Shown in pieces: positions 18,290 through 26,963 of a DNA stretch of 64,000 bases; the first letter of the stretch is position 1; every line of letters starts with the position of its first letter. The notes below the pieces were generated by a model. The model was given only the letters and a program-made list of their open reading frames with translations, ran no database searches and was not told the DNA's origin. A program made the position numbers and the translations under genes. This DNA comes from Pseudomonadota bacterium (lineage in GTDB: Bacteria; Pseudomonadota; Gammaproteobacteria; Steroidobacterales; Steroidobacteraceae): NCBI GenBank assembly GCA_018241505.1, contig JAFEDS010000010.1, positions 1 to 64,000 of the forward strand, in the 5' to 3' direction.

Positions 18290-19755
18290 GCGAAGTCGCC
18301 GCACCGCCATTGGATGTCGGGTCGCGCCGCCTCGTCGCGCGCAACACGATCATCATGGTGGCAGCACAGGCAATGGGCGTGCCGTTGCAAATCGTGGTGA
18401 ACGCCGTCATGGCGCGGACCGTAGGTCCGGGTGAGTATGGAATTTTCTACGTGCTCACGACCTTCGCGAGCCTCGCGTTCATGATTGTCGACTGGGGTCA
18501 GAACGGCATTCTCCCCGCAAAAATCGCCACCGACCGCCCGAACGCCGGCCGCTACCTGGGCAGCGCTCTGACCTGGAAAGTGGCGGCTTCGATTGTCGCC
18601 ACCGCGATTCTTGCCCTGATCTTTGAGTTCCAGGAAAAGAACCTGCCGTTGGTGGCCCTCGTGTTGGTGTGCCTGGGGCAGGCGGTCACGCTCATATCCC
18701 GGACTTGTGCCGATGTAGTGCGCGGTTTCGAGCGTGTGAAGGTCGCGGCTTTCACCCAGGTCGGTGGTCAGTTCCTTACCGCCCTCTTCGCCATTCCCGT
18801 GCTCTATGTGTTCGGGACCCTCAATTCATACCTGATAGCCGCCGCTGCGGCCGGGACTATCGTGCTCTACGCGGTGTGGCGTGGACTGCGCACGGTTGGA
18901 ATCAACAAGCTGGCGGCCGACCTGCCGACTGTCAAACACCTCATCCGGGACGGAAACACCTTCCTGGTGTTGAATCTCATCCTGCTCCTGCAGCCGGCGA
19001 TTGACGCACACTACATGGCGCTTCTGGCCTCCAGGGAGGCCATCGGCTGGCACGCCGCCGCCGTCAAGCTCATCGGGCCGCTGCTTCTGCCGGCCACTGC
19101 GCTCATTGGCGCGCTGTATCCCACGCTGTGCCGCCTCTGGTCCGAGAGCACAACGGAATACATGCACACCGCCAGGGGCGCACTGCGCGCCTGCTTCGTC
19201 ATGACCATGCCGATTGCGCTGGGATGCGCCCTGTTTCCGGACATCGGCATCCGCATTTTCGGCGGCGACACCTTCGGGCCCGCAGCCAACAACCTGCGGA
19301 TCCTCGCGATCTATGTATTCCTGCTTTACGTGACCATGACACTCGGTACCTGCCTCAATGCGGCCGGCCGCCAGCGCTCGTGGAGCGTCGTTCAGTTCAC
19401 CTGCATCTTGATTGTTGTGGTCGCGGACCCCATCCTGGTGAGCTGGTTCCAACAGCACTTCGGCAATGGATCGCTGGGAGTCAACATCACTACCGCCGGC
19501 ACCGAGCTGCTGATGCTGATTGCAGGCATCTGGCTGATGCCTCGTGGAGTTCTCGACCGCTCGATCCTGCGCTCCGCCTGTCTTGCGCTGATCGCAGGGG
19601 CGGCGATGGCGTGCGTGGCGTGGGTGTTGAAGAGCTTCGACTCGCTATGGGTAGCGCCGGTCGCCGTTGCCGCATATGCGGCAACGCTCTACGGTGTTGG
19701 CGGCATCGACCCCGAACAGATCCAGATCCTAACGCGACGGGCAGCGAAGCGCTGA
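18286..19755 (+). CDS. Wzx-like polysaccharide flippase (MOP superfamily)
   Basis: 489 residues with about 12-14 membrane segments, in the Polysacc_synt family. It should move a lipid-linked oligosaccharide across the inner membrane. The N-terminal region VPLQIVVNAVMARTVGPGEYG is the family's conserved first-helix/loop region (quoted in part: MARTVGPGEYG). The ATGA overlap couples it to the PhyH gene. It is the last gene of the operon, ending 3 nt before the convergent chemosensory operon ends. No polymerase, ligase or initiating transferase is present nearby. Confidence 0.92.
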   Translation: MSEVAAPPLDVGSRRLVARNTIIMVAAQAMGVPLQIVVNAVMARTVGPGEYGIFYVLTTFASLAFMIVDWGQNGILPAKIATDRPNAGRYLGSALTWKVAASIVATAILALIFEFQEKNLPLVALVLVCLGQAVTLISRTCADVVRGFERVKVAAFTQVGGQFLTALFAIPVLYVFGTLNSYLIAAAAAGTIVLYAVWRGLRTVGINKLAADLPTVKHLIRDGNTFLVLNLILLLQPAIDAHYMALLASREAIGWHAAAVKLIGPLLLPATALIGALYPTLCRLWSESTTEYMHTARGALRACFVMTMPIALGCALFPDIGIRIFGGDTFGPAANNLRILAIYVFLLYVTMTLGTCLNAAGRQRSWSVVQFTCILIVVVADPILVSWFQQHFGNGSLGVNITTAGTELLMLIAGIWLMPRGVLDRSILRSACLALIAGAAMACVAWVLKSFDSLWVAPVAVAAYAATLYGVGGIDPEQIQILTRRAAKR

Positions 19756-19758
19756 TCC

Positions 19759-21183
19759 CTACACGTGCCGGAACCCGATGCGGAACGCGCCCCAGTGGCG
19801 CCCGTTCACGAAAATCGGTGCGGACAAGTCTTTCATGAGCACGAACTTGCCGCCGCCCATGTCGCGCCGATAGGTCTGCAGCAGAAAGGGCTTCGTGTTG
19901 GCCGCCACCTTCTGCACCGCCCGGTCGTTGAACAGCCGGCGATTGCGGCAGTAGGCGGCATTCCAAGCCGGATCATCCCCCTGCGGCTGTGAGTATTCCG
20001 GGTTGTGGGTGGGCAGATAGCCGCCACGCGCCCAGGCCACACAAAACACAATGCGCGGATCCATCTTGCGGATCGGATCCTGGATCTGCGGCAGCACCCG
20101 GTCAGTGAACTTCACGTAGTCCGTCAGGTACTGCTTCGGGTTGGTCCCCGGAATCTCCCGGTAGCGCTCATCAAACAGCCGCCCGGCCGTGATTTCCCCG
20201 CGGGTCACGGCCCCCTCGAATTCCTCGCTGATGCGCTGGGCCGCTTCCACACCCAGGCGGATGATCGGCGTGTCCTGGGTCTCGATGCCACTCTCGGCAA
20301 TGTATTCAATGAGTGTCTCACTGAGCCCGAGCAGGCCTTCAATGCGCTTGTCGGCCTGCTTCAGGTTGGCCGAAGACAGCTCGACCCCTTCCGCCAGCGA
20401 CCCCAACTCCGATAACGTGGCGTCGCAGGCCTGCAGATTGTCGGACGTCGACCTGGCGATGGCGTCAATCTCGCGGCCGACGGTGTTGAACGCTTCATCG
20501 GCGCGGATGATGACGCCCTTGACCTTCTCAGCGCCCGCCTGTGCCTTGCTGGCATGCCGGGTCGCTTCGCCGCTTTCCTTCATGAGACCCTGAATCTGCT
20601 CGCCCAGCGCGCGCACAATGTCGCTGATCCGGACGGTGGCGGTCCGAGTTTCTTCGGCCAGCGTCTTCACCTCGCCGGCCACGACCGCGAAGCCCCGTCC
20701 GGCCTCGCCCGCCCGGGCCGCCTCGATGCCGGCGTTCAGGGACAGAAGACGGGTCTGCTTCGCAATGCGTTGAATCGATTCGGCGACGCCCCCGACCTGC
20801 TCCAGCAGCTTGCTGAACGAGCCCAGGCGCTCTTCAATATGCGTGACCGCGCCACTCAGGTCGCTGATGTGTTGGACGGCGCCGCCGATCAGGGCACGGG
20901 ACTCGGCAATCTCACTGCCGGCCGCGGAGGCGGCCTGTTGGGAGTCCTTGGCGGCGCGGTCGATTTCCCGATTCCCGGCGACCATGGTCTGGGCGGCGCT
21001 CTGCAGTCCCTTGAACTGCTCGGACTCGCCGGCGACGCGTGCCGTGACCTCTTCGAGGTTGCCGGCCACATCGGCCAGCTCCACGCCCAGGGAGCCGATG
21101 CGGGAGGCGAGCTCGTTCACGAGCGACGAGTCGCTACGGCCCGGCTCCGGCGCAGCCGGCTCTTCTTTCAACACTGCGTTCAT
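19759..21183 (-). CDS. soluble methyl-accepting chemotaxis protein with C-terminal sensor-like domain
   Basis: 474 residues without any membrane segment. The MCP signalling domain comes first (about 15-310), with the hairpin tip [20 protein letters not shown] and [10 protein letters not shown]. The C-terminal part (about 320-474) is a compact alpha/beta domain with [43 protein letters not shown] and [19 protein letters not shown]. It resembles single-Cache ligand-binding domains that in some MCPs sit C-terminal and cytoplasmic. It is the last gene of the che operon, 21 nt after cheB. The ligand is unknown; energy or small-molecule sensing is possible. Confidence 0.88.
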   Translation of the reverse strand: MNAVLKEEPAAPEPGRSDSSLVNELASRIGSLGVELADVAGNLEEVTARVAGESEQFKGLQSAAQTMVAGNREIDRAAKDSQQAASAAGSEIAESRALIGGAVQHISDLSGAVTHIEERLGSFSKLLEQVGGVAESIQRIAKQTRLLSLNAGIEAARAGEAGRGFAVVAGEVKTLAEETRTATVRISDIVRALGEQIQGLMKESGEATRHASKAQAGAEKVKGVIIRADEAFNTVGREIDAIARSTSDNLQACDATLSELGSLAEGVELSSANLKQADKRIEGLLGLSETLIEYIAESGIETQDTPIIRLGVEAAQRISEEFEGAVTRGEITAGRLFDERYREIPGTNPKQYLTDYVKFTDRVLPQIQDPIRKMDPRIVFCVAWARGGYLPTHNPEYSQPQGDDPAWNAAYCRNRRLFNDRAVQKVAANTKPFLLQTYRRDMGGGKFVLMKDLSAPIFVNGRHWGAFRIGFRHV

Positions 21184-21204
21184 GATCTCGACCTCAATAA
21201 AATT

Positions 21205-22344
21205 CTACTGAGCAGCGCTACGAGTAACATCCATCGACTCCGCGAGCGCCCGCAAACGTCCCGGGATCTCATGCAATCCCATCACCTGAACAGCAGCGCC
21301 CAGCGCGACTGCCTCACGCGGCATTCCCCATACAACACACGTTGCCTCATCCTGGGCGATTGTCGGCGATCCCGCGTCGCGCATTTCCTTCAAGCCTTCC
21401 GCGCCGTCCTTGCCCATGCCGGTCAAAATGACACCAATGGCATTGCGGCCCGCCTGTTGCGCCACTGAGCGGAACAACACATCGACGCTCGGCTTGTGGC
21501 GATTGACGGCCTGTCCGTCATCCAACTTGCAAACATATCGCGCGCCGTCGCGCACCAGCAGCAAATGTCGATCGCCCGGGGCAATATAGACGTGGCCCGG
21601 CAGGACCTGTTGACCATCCTCGGCCTCATACACCGTCATCTGGCAGCAGGCGTTCATGCGCTTGGCGAATGGAGTGCTGAACGCCTTGGGTATGTGCTGC
21701 GCAATCACGATACCGGGCGTGTCCGCGGGGAGCTGAGTCAACACCTCGCGGATGGCCTCGGTGCCACCGGTTGAGGCGCCGATGGCAATGATCCGATCGG
21801 TAGTGCGGAACTGCCGAGGGGCTGCAGCCTTCGGCAGAACGGCATCTGCACTGTAGCGTGGCGGAATGGGCGCATTGGCGGACGACACGGACGGTGCATC
21901 GGCACTGTAGCGACGGACACGAGCCTTGGCGGCGGCTTTGATCTTCGTGAGCAGCTCATCGGCGTAATCGCCGAGCGTGGCAGCGAGATCGATCTTTGGC
22001 TTGGGAAGATAGTCGACCGCCCCGATAGCCAACGCATCGAGGGTGATTTCCGCACCATGCTCAGTGAGCGATGAAACCATCACCACCGGCATCGGCCGCA
22101 GGCGCATCAGATTACGCAGGAAAGTCACTCCATCCATTTTCGGCATCTCGACATCGAGCGTGATGACGTCCGGATTGAGTTGTTTGATCTTGTCCCGCGC
22201 CATGTAGGCATCGGAGGCCGCGCCGACGACTTCCACTTCGGGATCGGCAGACAGCAGCTCGGTCAGAATCCGCCGTACGAGCGCGGAATCGTCCACAATC
22301 AGCACCTTGAGGCGGCGTCCGGACAGGTTTGGTTGTGCGCTCAT
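21205..22344 (-). CDS. cheB: chemotaxis response regulator protein-glutamate methylesterase CheB
   Basis: 379 residues. It removes methyl groups from MCP glutamates and deamidates glutamines. The receiver domain (about 12-130) has the phosphoacceptor Asp64 in [12 protein letters not shown]. An interdomain linker of about 50 residues is followed by the methylesterase domain (about 190-370) with the Ser in [11 protein letters not shown], His in [10 protein letters not shown] and Asp in [10 protein letters not shown] as catalytic triad. The ATG overlaps the cheD stop as TGATG. The linker is longer than in E. coli CheB (349 residues). Confidence 0.96.
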   Translation of the reverse strand: MSAQPNLSGRRLKVLIVDDSALVRRILTELLSADPEVEVVGAASDAYMARDKIKQLNPDVITLDVEMPKMDGVTFLRNLMRLRPMPVVMVSSLTEHGAEITLDALAIGAVDYLPKPKIDLAATLGDYADELLTKIKAAAKARVRRYSADAPSVSSANAPIPPRYSADAVLPKAAAPRQFRTTDRIIAIGASTGGTEAIREVLTQLPADTPGIVIAQHIPKAFSTPFAKRMNACCQMTVYEAEDGQQVLPGHVYIAPGDRHLLLVRDGARYVCKLDDGQAVNRHKPSVDVLFRSVAQQAGRNAIGVILTGMGKDGAEGLKEMRDAGSPTIAQDEATCVVWGMPREAVALGAAVQVMGLHEIPGRLRALAESMDVTRSAAQ

Positions 22345-22997
22345 CAGAACAACTCCACGTCGTTGCCAGCGGGCTTCTGGCGCAAGGTAGTCTGGTATTG
22401 CTTCTCGCGGCTGACCACCTCACCGTGGTCGACGTTGCGCAGGCGAAACATGAGCACCCGGCCGGTGGCCGGGAAATACAGCACCCGGCGCGGATGGGTA
22501 TCGCCGACGTCCTCGCCGGCGACCGACAGTCCTTCCGTCCTCAACCAATTGCGCGCGAACTCGATGTTGCGCGCCCCGACATCGGTCATCGACGCGAGCA
22601 CGCGTCCCCCGCCGGTCAGTTTGATCTCCAGCCGCTCGCGCTTCGCACCGAGCTTCAACAGGTCATTGATGAGGCTCTCCATGGCGAATGAACCGTACCG
22701 GGTCGACAGCCCAATCGTGGGGTCGTGCCAGGAGCTCGAGCCGTTGGTGATGTCCTCCGGCAACATGAAGTGGTTCATGCCCCCGATGCGCAGGGCCGGA
22801 TCGCGCACGCAGGCGGAAATACACGAGCCCAGCACGGTCTGGATGATCTCGTCGTTGCGCGTCACAAAGTATTCACCGGGCAGGATGCGCGCCGACCAGC
22901 GCTCATTGTGCCGATCCCAGGTGCGGTGGATGTGTTTGAATCCCGGCAGCGTTTCCGGCCGGGCCGGAGCCTCAGGAAAGCGCAGGAGCTGGTTCAT
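22344..22997 (-). CDS. cheD: chemoreceptor glutamine deamidase CheD
   Basis: 217 residues. CheD deamidates specific glutamines in MCPs and may interact with other Che proteins. The catalytic Cys lies in [12 protein letters not shown], and the His in [13 protein letters not shown], as expected for the family. The ATG overlaps the cheR stop (TAATG). The C-terminus ends in NDVELF, a tail whose last four residues are identical to those of the CheZ-like protein in the same operon. Confidence 0.95.
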   Translation of the reverse strand: MNQLLRFPEAPARPETLPGFKHIHRTWDRHNERWSARILPGEYFVTRNDEIIQTVLGSCISACVRDPALRIGGMNHFMLPEDITNGSSSWHDPTIGLSTRYGSFAMESLINDLLKLGAKRERLEIKLTGGGRVLASMTDVGARNIEFARNWLRTEGLSVAGEDVGDTHPRRVLYFPATGRVLMFRLRNVDHGEVVSREKQYQTTLRQKPAGNDVELF

Positions 22998-23866
22998 TAT
23001 TCATTGCGCCGGTAAACGGTTCGGCCCACGAGGCTATAGTCATCGGATACTTTGAACAGACTCTCGGAGTGGCCCAGGAACAGAATGTCGCCGGGGCGCT
23101 GGAGCTGCGCGTAGCGCCTGAACAGGTCGCGCTGCGTATCCTTGTCAAAGTAGATGACCACGTTGCGGCAGAAGATGACATCCAGCGGCCCCTTCATGGG
23201 CAGCGCATTCATCAGGTTGAGTTGGTTGAAGGTGATCAGCGAGCGCACAGCCGCTTCGACCTGGTATTTGACTACGCCGCCGTCGCGCTGCTCGCGGAAG
23301 AACTTGCCGAGCCGCTCGGCCGGCAGGCCCTTCACCCGGTCCTGCGCATACAGGCCGCCACGGGCGCGGGACAACACATCCGAGTCGAGATCCGTGGCGA
23401 GAATCTTGATGTCGTGGCGGGCGCCCTCGGGCACCGCCTCGCGCACCGTCATGGCAATTGAATACGGCTCTTCGCCGGTGGAGCAACCGGCGGACCAGAT
23501 CCGCAGCTTCTGGCTGCCGCCGCGCTTCAACAGCGGCTGCAGCACCTGCTCGCGCAAGTAGTCGAAGTGGTGCGACTCGCGGAAGAAGGACGTCAGGTTG
23601 GTGGTGATGGCATTGATGAACTCAACCATCTCCGGTCCGTCGGCATTGCCGGCCAGCAGATCCCGGTAGGCAGCAAAGGACTGCAGGCCGAGCGCCCGCA
23701 GCCGGCGCGCCAGCCGCCCATACACCAGCTCGCGCTTCGCCTCGGACAGACTGATACCCGTCTGTTGGCGCACGAGCGCGCGCAGCGCATTGAAGTCCGC
23801 GTCACTGAAATGAAACTCGCGACTCCGGCCGGCGCCATCGTCAACGGGCAGCGCACCGGAGACCAT
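22997..23866 (-). CDS. cheR: chemotaxis protein methyltransferase CheR
   Basis: 289 residues from the ATG at 23866, which forms TGATG with the stop of the CheZ-like gene. It transfers methyl from S-adenosylmethionine to MCP glutamates. The N-terminal helical domain (about 18-90) is followed by the SAM-binding domain with TTNLTSFFRESHHFD, WSAGCSTGEEPYSIAM, ILATDLDSDVL and FCRNVVIYFD. All catalytic landmarks are intact. The PAS-MCP of this operon carries a C-terminal pentapeptide of the kind CheR can dock on. Confidence 0.96.
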   Translation of the reverse strand: MVSGALPVDDGAGRSREFHFSDADFNALRALVRQQTGISLSEAKRELVYGRLARRLRALGLQSFAAYRDLLAGNADGPEMVEFINAITTNLTSFFRESHHFDYLREQVLQPLLKRGGSQKLRIWSAGCSTGEEPYSIAMTVREAVPEGARHDIKILATDLDSDVLSRARGGLYAQDRVKGLPAERLGKFFREQRDGGVVKYQVEAAVRSLITFNQLNLMNALPMKGPLDVIFCRNVVIYFDKDTQRDLFRRYAQLQRPGDILFLGHSESLFKVSDDYSLVGRTVYRRNE

Positions 23867-24393
23867 CAAAACAGCTCCACACTGCCCTGGGCGGCCAGTT
23901 CGTTGCGGGCCTGTTCGGAAGTGATGTCGGCGCCGTGCGGCGGCGGCAGCATCGCATCGAGCAACTGCCGTTGCGCGTTTGAAATCAGGCGCGTCCGGAA
24001 CCGGTCGCGCAAGCCATTCCAGAAATCGGCCTGCTGCGGGTCACTGGAGGAACGGCCGGCCAGCTCACCCGCCGTTCCGGACAGGAAGTCCTGGATGTGC
24101 TGCAAATGCTGCACCAGGCGATCATAGAACTGTAACTGCGTGATACTGCCATTGATCTGCTTCTGCAGCTTGTCCACGGCCCGATCGAACGCGTCCGGAA
24201 ACACGGCCACGACGTCCGGGTCGGCAACACGGCGCCGGTCGGATCGCAGCCCACCGAGTCCCGTCGACATCTGGTCAATCAACTGGCTGAGCTCCGCCAC
24301 GGGGGACTGCACCTCCCGCACGGCGAGCTCAATCTGGGCGACCGCGGCCGCGATGGCCTGCGCAGCCTCACTGTTTTCAGCCGGATTCTGCAT
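23866..24393 (-). CDS. CheZ-like helical protein of the che operon (assignment uncertain)
   Basis: 176 residues from the ATG at 24393, with GAGGAG just upstream, 13 nt after cheY. It is predicted mostly helical: a Glu/Ala/Gln-rich first helix (about 8-45), then QINGSITQLQFYDRLVQHLQ (about 85-104), the segment most like the CheY-P phosphatase CheZ, whose catalytic Asp/Gln lie in a similar context. The C-terminus ends GSVELF. Position directly after cheY supports a CheY-related role. An uncharacterised che-operon protein is the alternative. I cannot confirm the catalytic Gln by eye. Confidence 0.55.
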   Translation of the reverse strand: MQNPAENSEAAQAIAAAVAQIELAVREVQSPVAELSQLIDQMSTGLGGLRSDRRRVADPDVVAVFPDAFDRAVDKLQKQINGSITQLQFYDRLVQHLQHIQDFLSGTAGELAGRSSSDPQQADFWNGLRDRFRTRLISNAQRQLLDAMLPPPHGADITSEQARNELAAQGSVELF

Positions 24394-24406
24394 CGACGTC
24401 GGCTCC

Positions 24407-24772
24407 TCAGGCCACGATCCGGGCGATGGTGGCAAGCAACCGGTCGGGGCTGAATGGCTTCACCACCCAGCCGGTGGCTCCGGCCGCCTTGCCTTCCAGC
24501 TTCTTCTCCGTGCTGGCTTCCGTCGTGAGGACCAACAGCGGCACGCCGCGATAATGTGGCAGTGCCCGCAGCTCGCGCACGAGCGTGATGCCGTCCATGT
24601 TCGGCATGTTGATGTCCGTGATGACCAGGTCCACGGCTTCCTGGGTTTTCGCCAGCTCGAGCGCTTCCTGTCCATCACAGGCTTCCAACACTTCATAGCC
24701 GGCGCTCTTCAGCGTGACGCCCACCATTTGGCGCATCGACGGAGAATCATCCACAGCGAGTATTCGTGTCAT
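24407..24772 (-). CDS. cheY: CheY-type single-domain response regulator
   Basis: 121 residues, a stand-alone receiver. Acidic pair DD at 8-9, phosphoacceptor Asp53 in LVITDINMPNMDG, conserved Thr in LVLTTEAS and Lys in GWVVKPFSPD. It should be phosphorylated by CheA of this operon and pass the signal to a motor or other effector. No flagellar or pilus genes are in the window, so the output is unknown. It is 17 nt downstream of the PAS-MCP gene. Confidence 0.95.
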   Translation of the reverse strand: MTRILAVDDSPSMRQMVGVTLKSAGYEVLEACDGQEALELAKTQEAVDLVITDINMPNMDGITLVRELRALPHYRGVPLLVLTTEASTEKKLEGKAAGATGWVVKPFSPDRLLATIARIVA

Positions 24773-24789
24773 GAGGAATTACTCTTGGG

Positions 24790-26388
24790 TTAGAACTCAC
24801 GCCAATCGGCGTCATTGCCACTGGCGACCGCCCGTGGGGCCGGCGCTTCCTGCGCGCGTGGTGCCGCTGCCGCTGGGGCGGCGGCCGGTTTGGCGGCGAA
24901 CGGCCGATTCGGGCCGCGGCGCTCAGTCATCGACTTCACGTCGGCTTTGGGCGCGGCTTTCGGTGTCGGGGCGCGGGCCACGGATACACCCGATCCCGCA
25001 TCGTTCACGTGATACTTCTCCATCATGACGGTCAGGTCGCGCGCCTGGTCGGCCATCGACTGGGAGGCCGCGGTGGCCTCCTCGACGAGCGCCGCGTTCT
25101 GCTGGGTCATCTCGTCCATCTGCATGACGGCCTTGTTGACCTGCTCGATACCCGAGGATTGCTCGCGTGAAGCCGCGGCGATTTCCGCCACGATGTCGGA
25201 CACTTTCTTCACCGACATCACAATCTGTTCCAGTGTCTGGCCCGACTGGGTCACGAGCAATGAACCGTCGCCGACCTTGCGCACCGAGTCCTGGATCAGC
25301 TCTTTGATTTCCTTCGCGGCAGTCGCGGAGCGGCCCGCGAGACTGCGCACCTCGGTGGCCACCACCGCGAAGCCGCGGCCCTGCTCGCCGGCCCGCGCCG
25401 CTTCCACGGCGGCGTTCAGAGCCAACAGGTTGGTCTGGAATGCAATCTCGTCAATGACACCAATGATGTCGGCAATCTTCTTGGAGGATTCGTTGATATC
25501 GGCCATCGCCTTCACGGCGCTGCCGACCACGGCACCGCCCTTCTCGGCCTGGTCGCGCGCGGCCGTGGCCAACTGGTTCGCCTGGCCTGCGTTGTCGGCG
25601 TTCTGCTTGACCGTGGAAGTCATTTCTTCCATGGACGAGGCGGTTTCCTCCAATGAGGATGACTGCTCTTCAGTCCGCTGCGACAGGTTGGCATTGCCCT
25701 GGGAGATTTCCTCGGCGCCGCGCAGCACTTCCGCCGCCGCATTCTTCACGCCGGAAACGATGTCGGAAACACTTTCCAACAGCGAGTTGATGGCATTGCC
25801 GAGCTTCATCAGGTCGCCGCTCTGCCCGGACACGTCCAGGCGGCGGGACAGATCCCCTTCGGTGGCCGCGCGGACGATTTCCTGGGTCTTCGTTACGGCC
25901 TGAGCCATCTGCTGGCTGCCGCGGATCTGCTCTTCAAACTGGTGCTCGAGCATGGTCACGGTATCCACGTGATCGGTTGCATCCGTCCCGCAGACAACAA
26001 ACTTCGATACCGCGCCGGCGGCGTCCACCACCGGACTGTAACTGCCATGCAACCAAACGACGCGGCCGCCCTTGGCGAGCCGCTTGAAGCGGCTCACTTC
26101 GGTCTCACCGCGTGCCAGCTTCTCCAACAAGGCGGGATCGGCGGCACCGGTCAGCAGATCGTGACTCTGGCCCTGCAGCTCCGCGAGCTCATAGCCCATC
26201 AGGCGCAGGAAATTCTCGTTGGCCGACAGAATCGTGCCATCGAGCTGACATTCGAGCAGGGCCTGCGCCTTGCTGATGGCGGCGACTTGCCCGCGCAGGC
26301 TGACGAGCTCGGCGGAGTCTTTCGGGACTGCGGTGCGGGTCTTCGCGGCCTTCACAGGAGCGGTCTTACGTTTAGAGCTACTGGCCAT
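24790..26388 (-). CDS. soluble PAS-domain methyl-accepting chemotaxis protein with C-terminal CheR-docking-type pentapeptide
   Basis: 532 residues with no membrane segment. A PAS domain (about 38-145: [20 protein letters not shown] in its core) precedes a short HAMP-like stretch (about 165-220) and the MCP signalling domain (about 220-470) with the tip [20 protein letters not shown] and matching methylation helices rich in EE/QQ pairs. A flexible Ala/Pro-rich tail of about 50 residues ends in DWREF, matching the xWxxF pentapeptide used to tether CheR or CheB. The PAS domain may bind haem, flavin or another ligand; the binding residues cannot be told here. Confidence 0.93.
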   Translation of the reverse strand: MASSSKRKTAPVKAAKTRTAVPKDSAELVSLRGQVAAISKAQALLECQLDGTILSANENFLRLMGYELAELQGQSHDLLTGAADPALLEKLARGETEVSRFKRLAKGGRVVWLHGSYSPVVDAAGAVSKFVVCGTDATDHVDTVTMLEHQFEEQIRGSQQMAQAVTKTQEIVRAATEGDLSRRLDVSGQSGDLMKLGNAINSLLESVSDIVSGVKNAAAEVLRGAEEISQGNANLSQRTEEQSSSLEETASSMEEMTSTVKQNADNAGQANQLATAARDQAEKGGAVVGSAVKAMADINESSKKIADIIGVIDEIAFQTNLLALNAAVEAARAGEQGRGFAVVATEVRSLAGRSATAAKEIKELIQDSVRKVGDGSLLVTQSGQTLEQIVMSVKKVSDIVAEIAAASREQSSGIEQVNKAVMQMDEMTQQNAALVEEATAASQSMADQARDLTVMMEKYHVNDAGSGVSVARAPTPKAAPKADVKSMTERRGPNRPFAAKPAAAPAAAAPRAQEAPAPRAVASGNDADWREF

Positions 26389-26415
26389 TAGTGCATTTCC
26401 TCAATTTCAATCTGC

Positions 26416-26928
26416 TCAAGCCGCCGCGGCCGCGGACGCTTGTTCCTGGTGGTTATCGGATGTGTTGGGCAACTGCCCGGCAATGAGTTTGTCGATGTCG
26501 AGCAGCACGACCATGCGGTCGGCCACTGGCAGCAGGCCCCGGATGTGCTCAGTGGCTTCGCGCGAGCCCAGCTCGGGAGCCGGCTTGACCTGGGCGTCAT
26601 CGACATTCACGACGTCCGAGACGCCATCGACGACGACGCCGAAGTCGCGCTTGCCCTTACGTGACTGCACCGACAACACAATGATCACCGTGACAGCCGT
26701 GTACTCAGCGCGCTCCAGGTTGAACTGCATACGCATGTCCACAATCGGAACGATGGAGCCGCGCAGGTTCAATACGCCGAGCACGTGTGGTGGAGCGTGT
26801 GGGATCTTCGTTACGGACGACCAACCCCGGATTTCCTGCACGCGCAGGATGTCGACACCGTAGGTCTCGCTGCCGAGCACGAAGGTCAGCACCTGTTGCG
26901 AGCTCGAGTTGGTTGAGTTGCTGGTCAT
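26416..26928 (-). CDS. cheW: chemotaxis coupling protein CheW
   Basis: 170 residues. It is a scaffold joining MCPs to CheA. The single CheW domain spans about 10-155, with FVLGSETYGVDILRVQEIRG and LGVLNLRGSIVPIVDMR (quoted in part: NLRGSIVPIVD). A C-terminal Ala-rich tail follows (EQASAAAAA). It lies 35 nt after cheA and 27 nt before the PAS-MCP. It is the only separate cheW in the operon. Confidence 0.96.
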   Translation of the reverse strand: MTSNSTNSSSQQVLTFVLGSETYGVDILRVQEIRGWSSVTKIPHAPPHVLGVLNLRGSIVPIVDMRMQFNLERAEYTAVTVIIVLSVQSRKGKRDFGVVVDGVSDVVNVDDAQVKPAPELGSREATEHIRGLLPVADRMVVLLDIDKLIAGQLPNTSDNHQEQASAAAAA

Positions 26929-26963
26929 GAGGCTGTGAGTCCTGAGAAAAGTAATCGGGTAGG

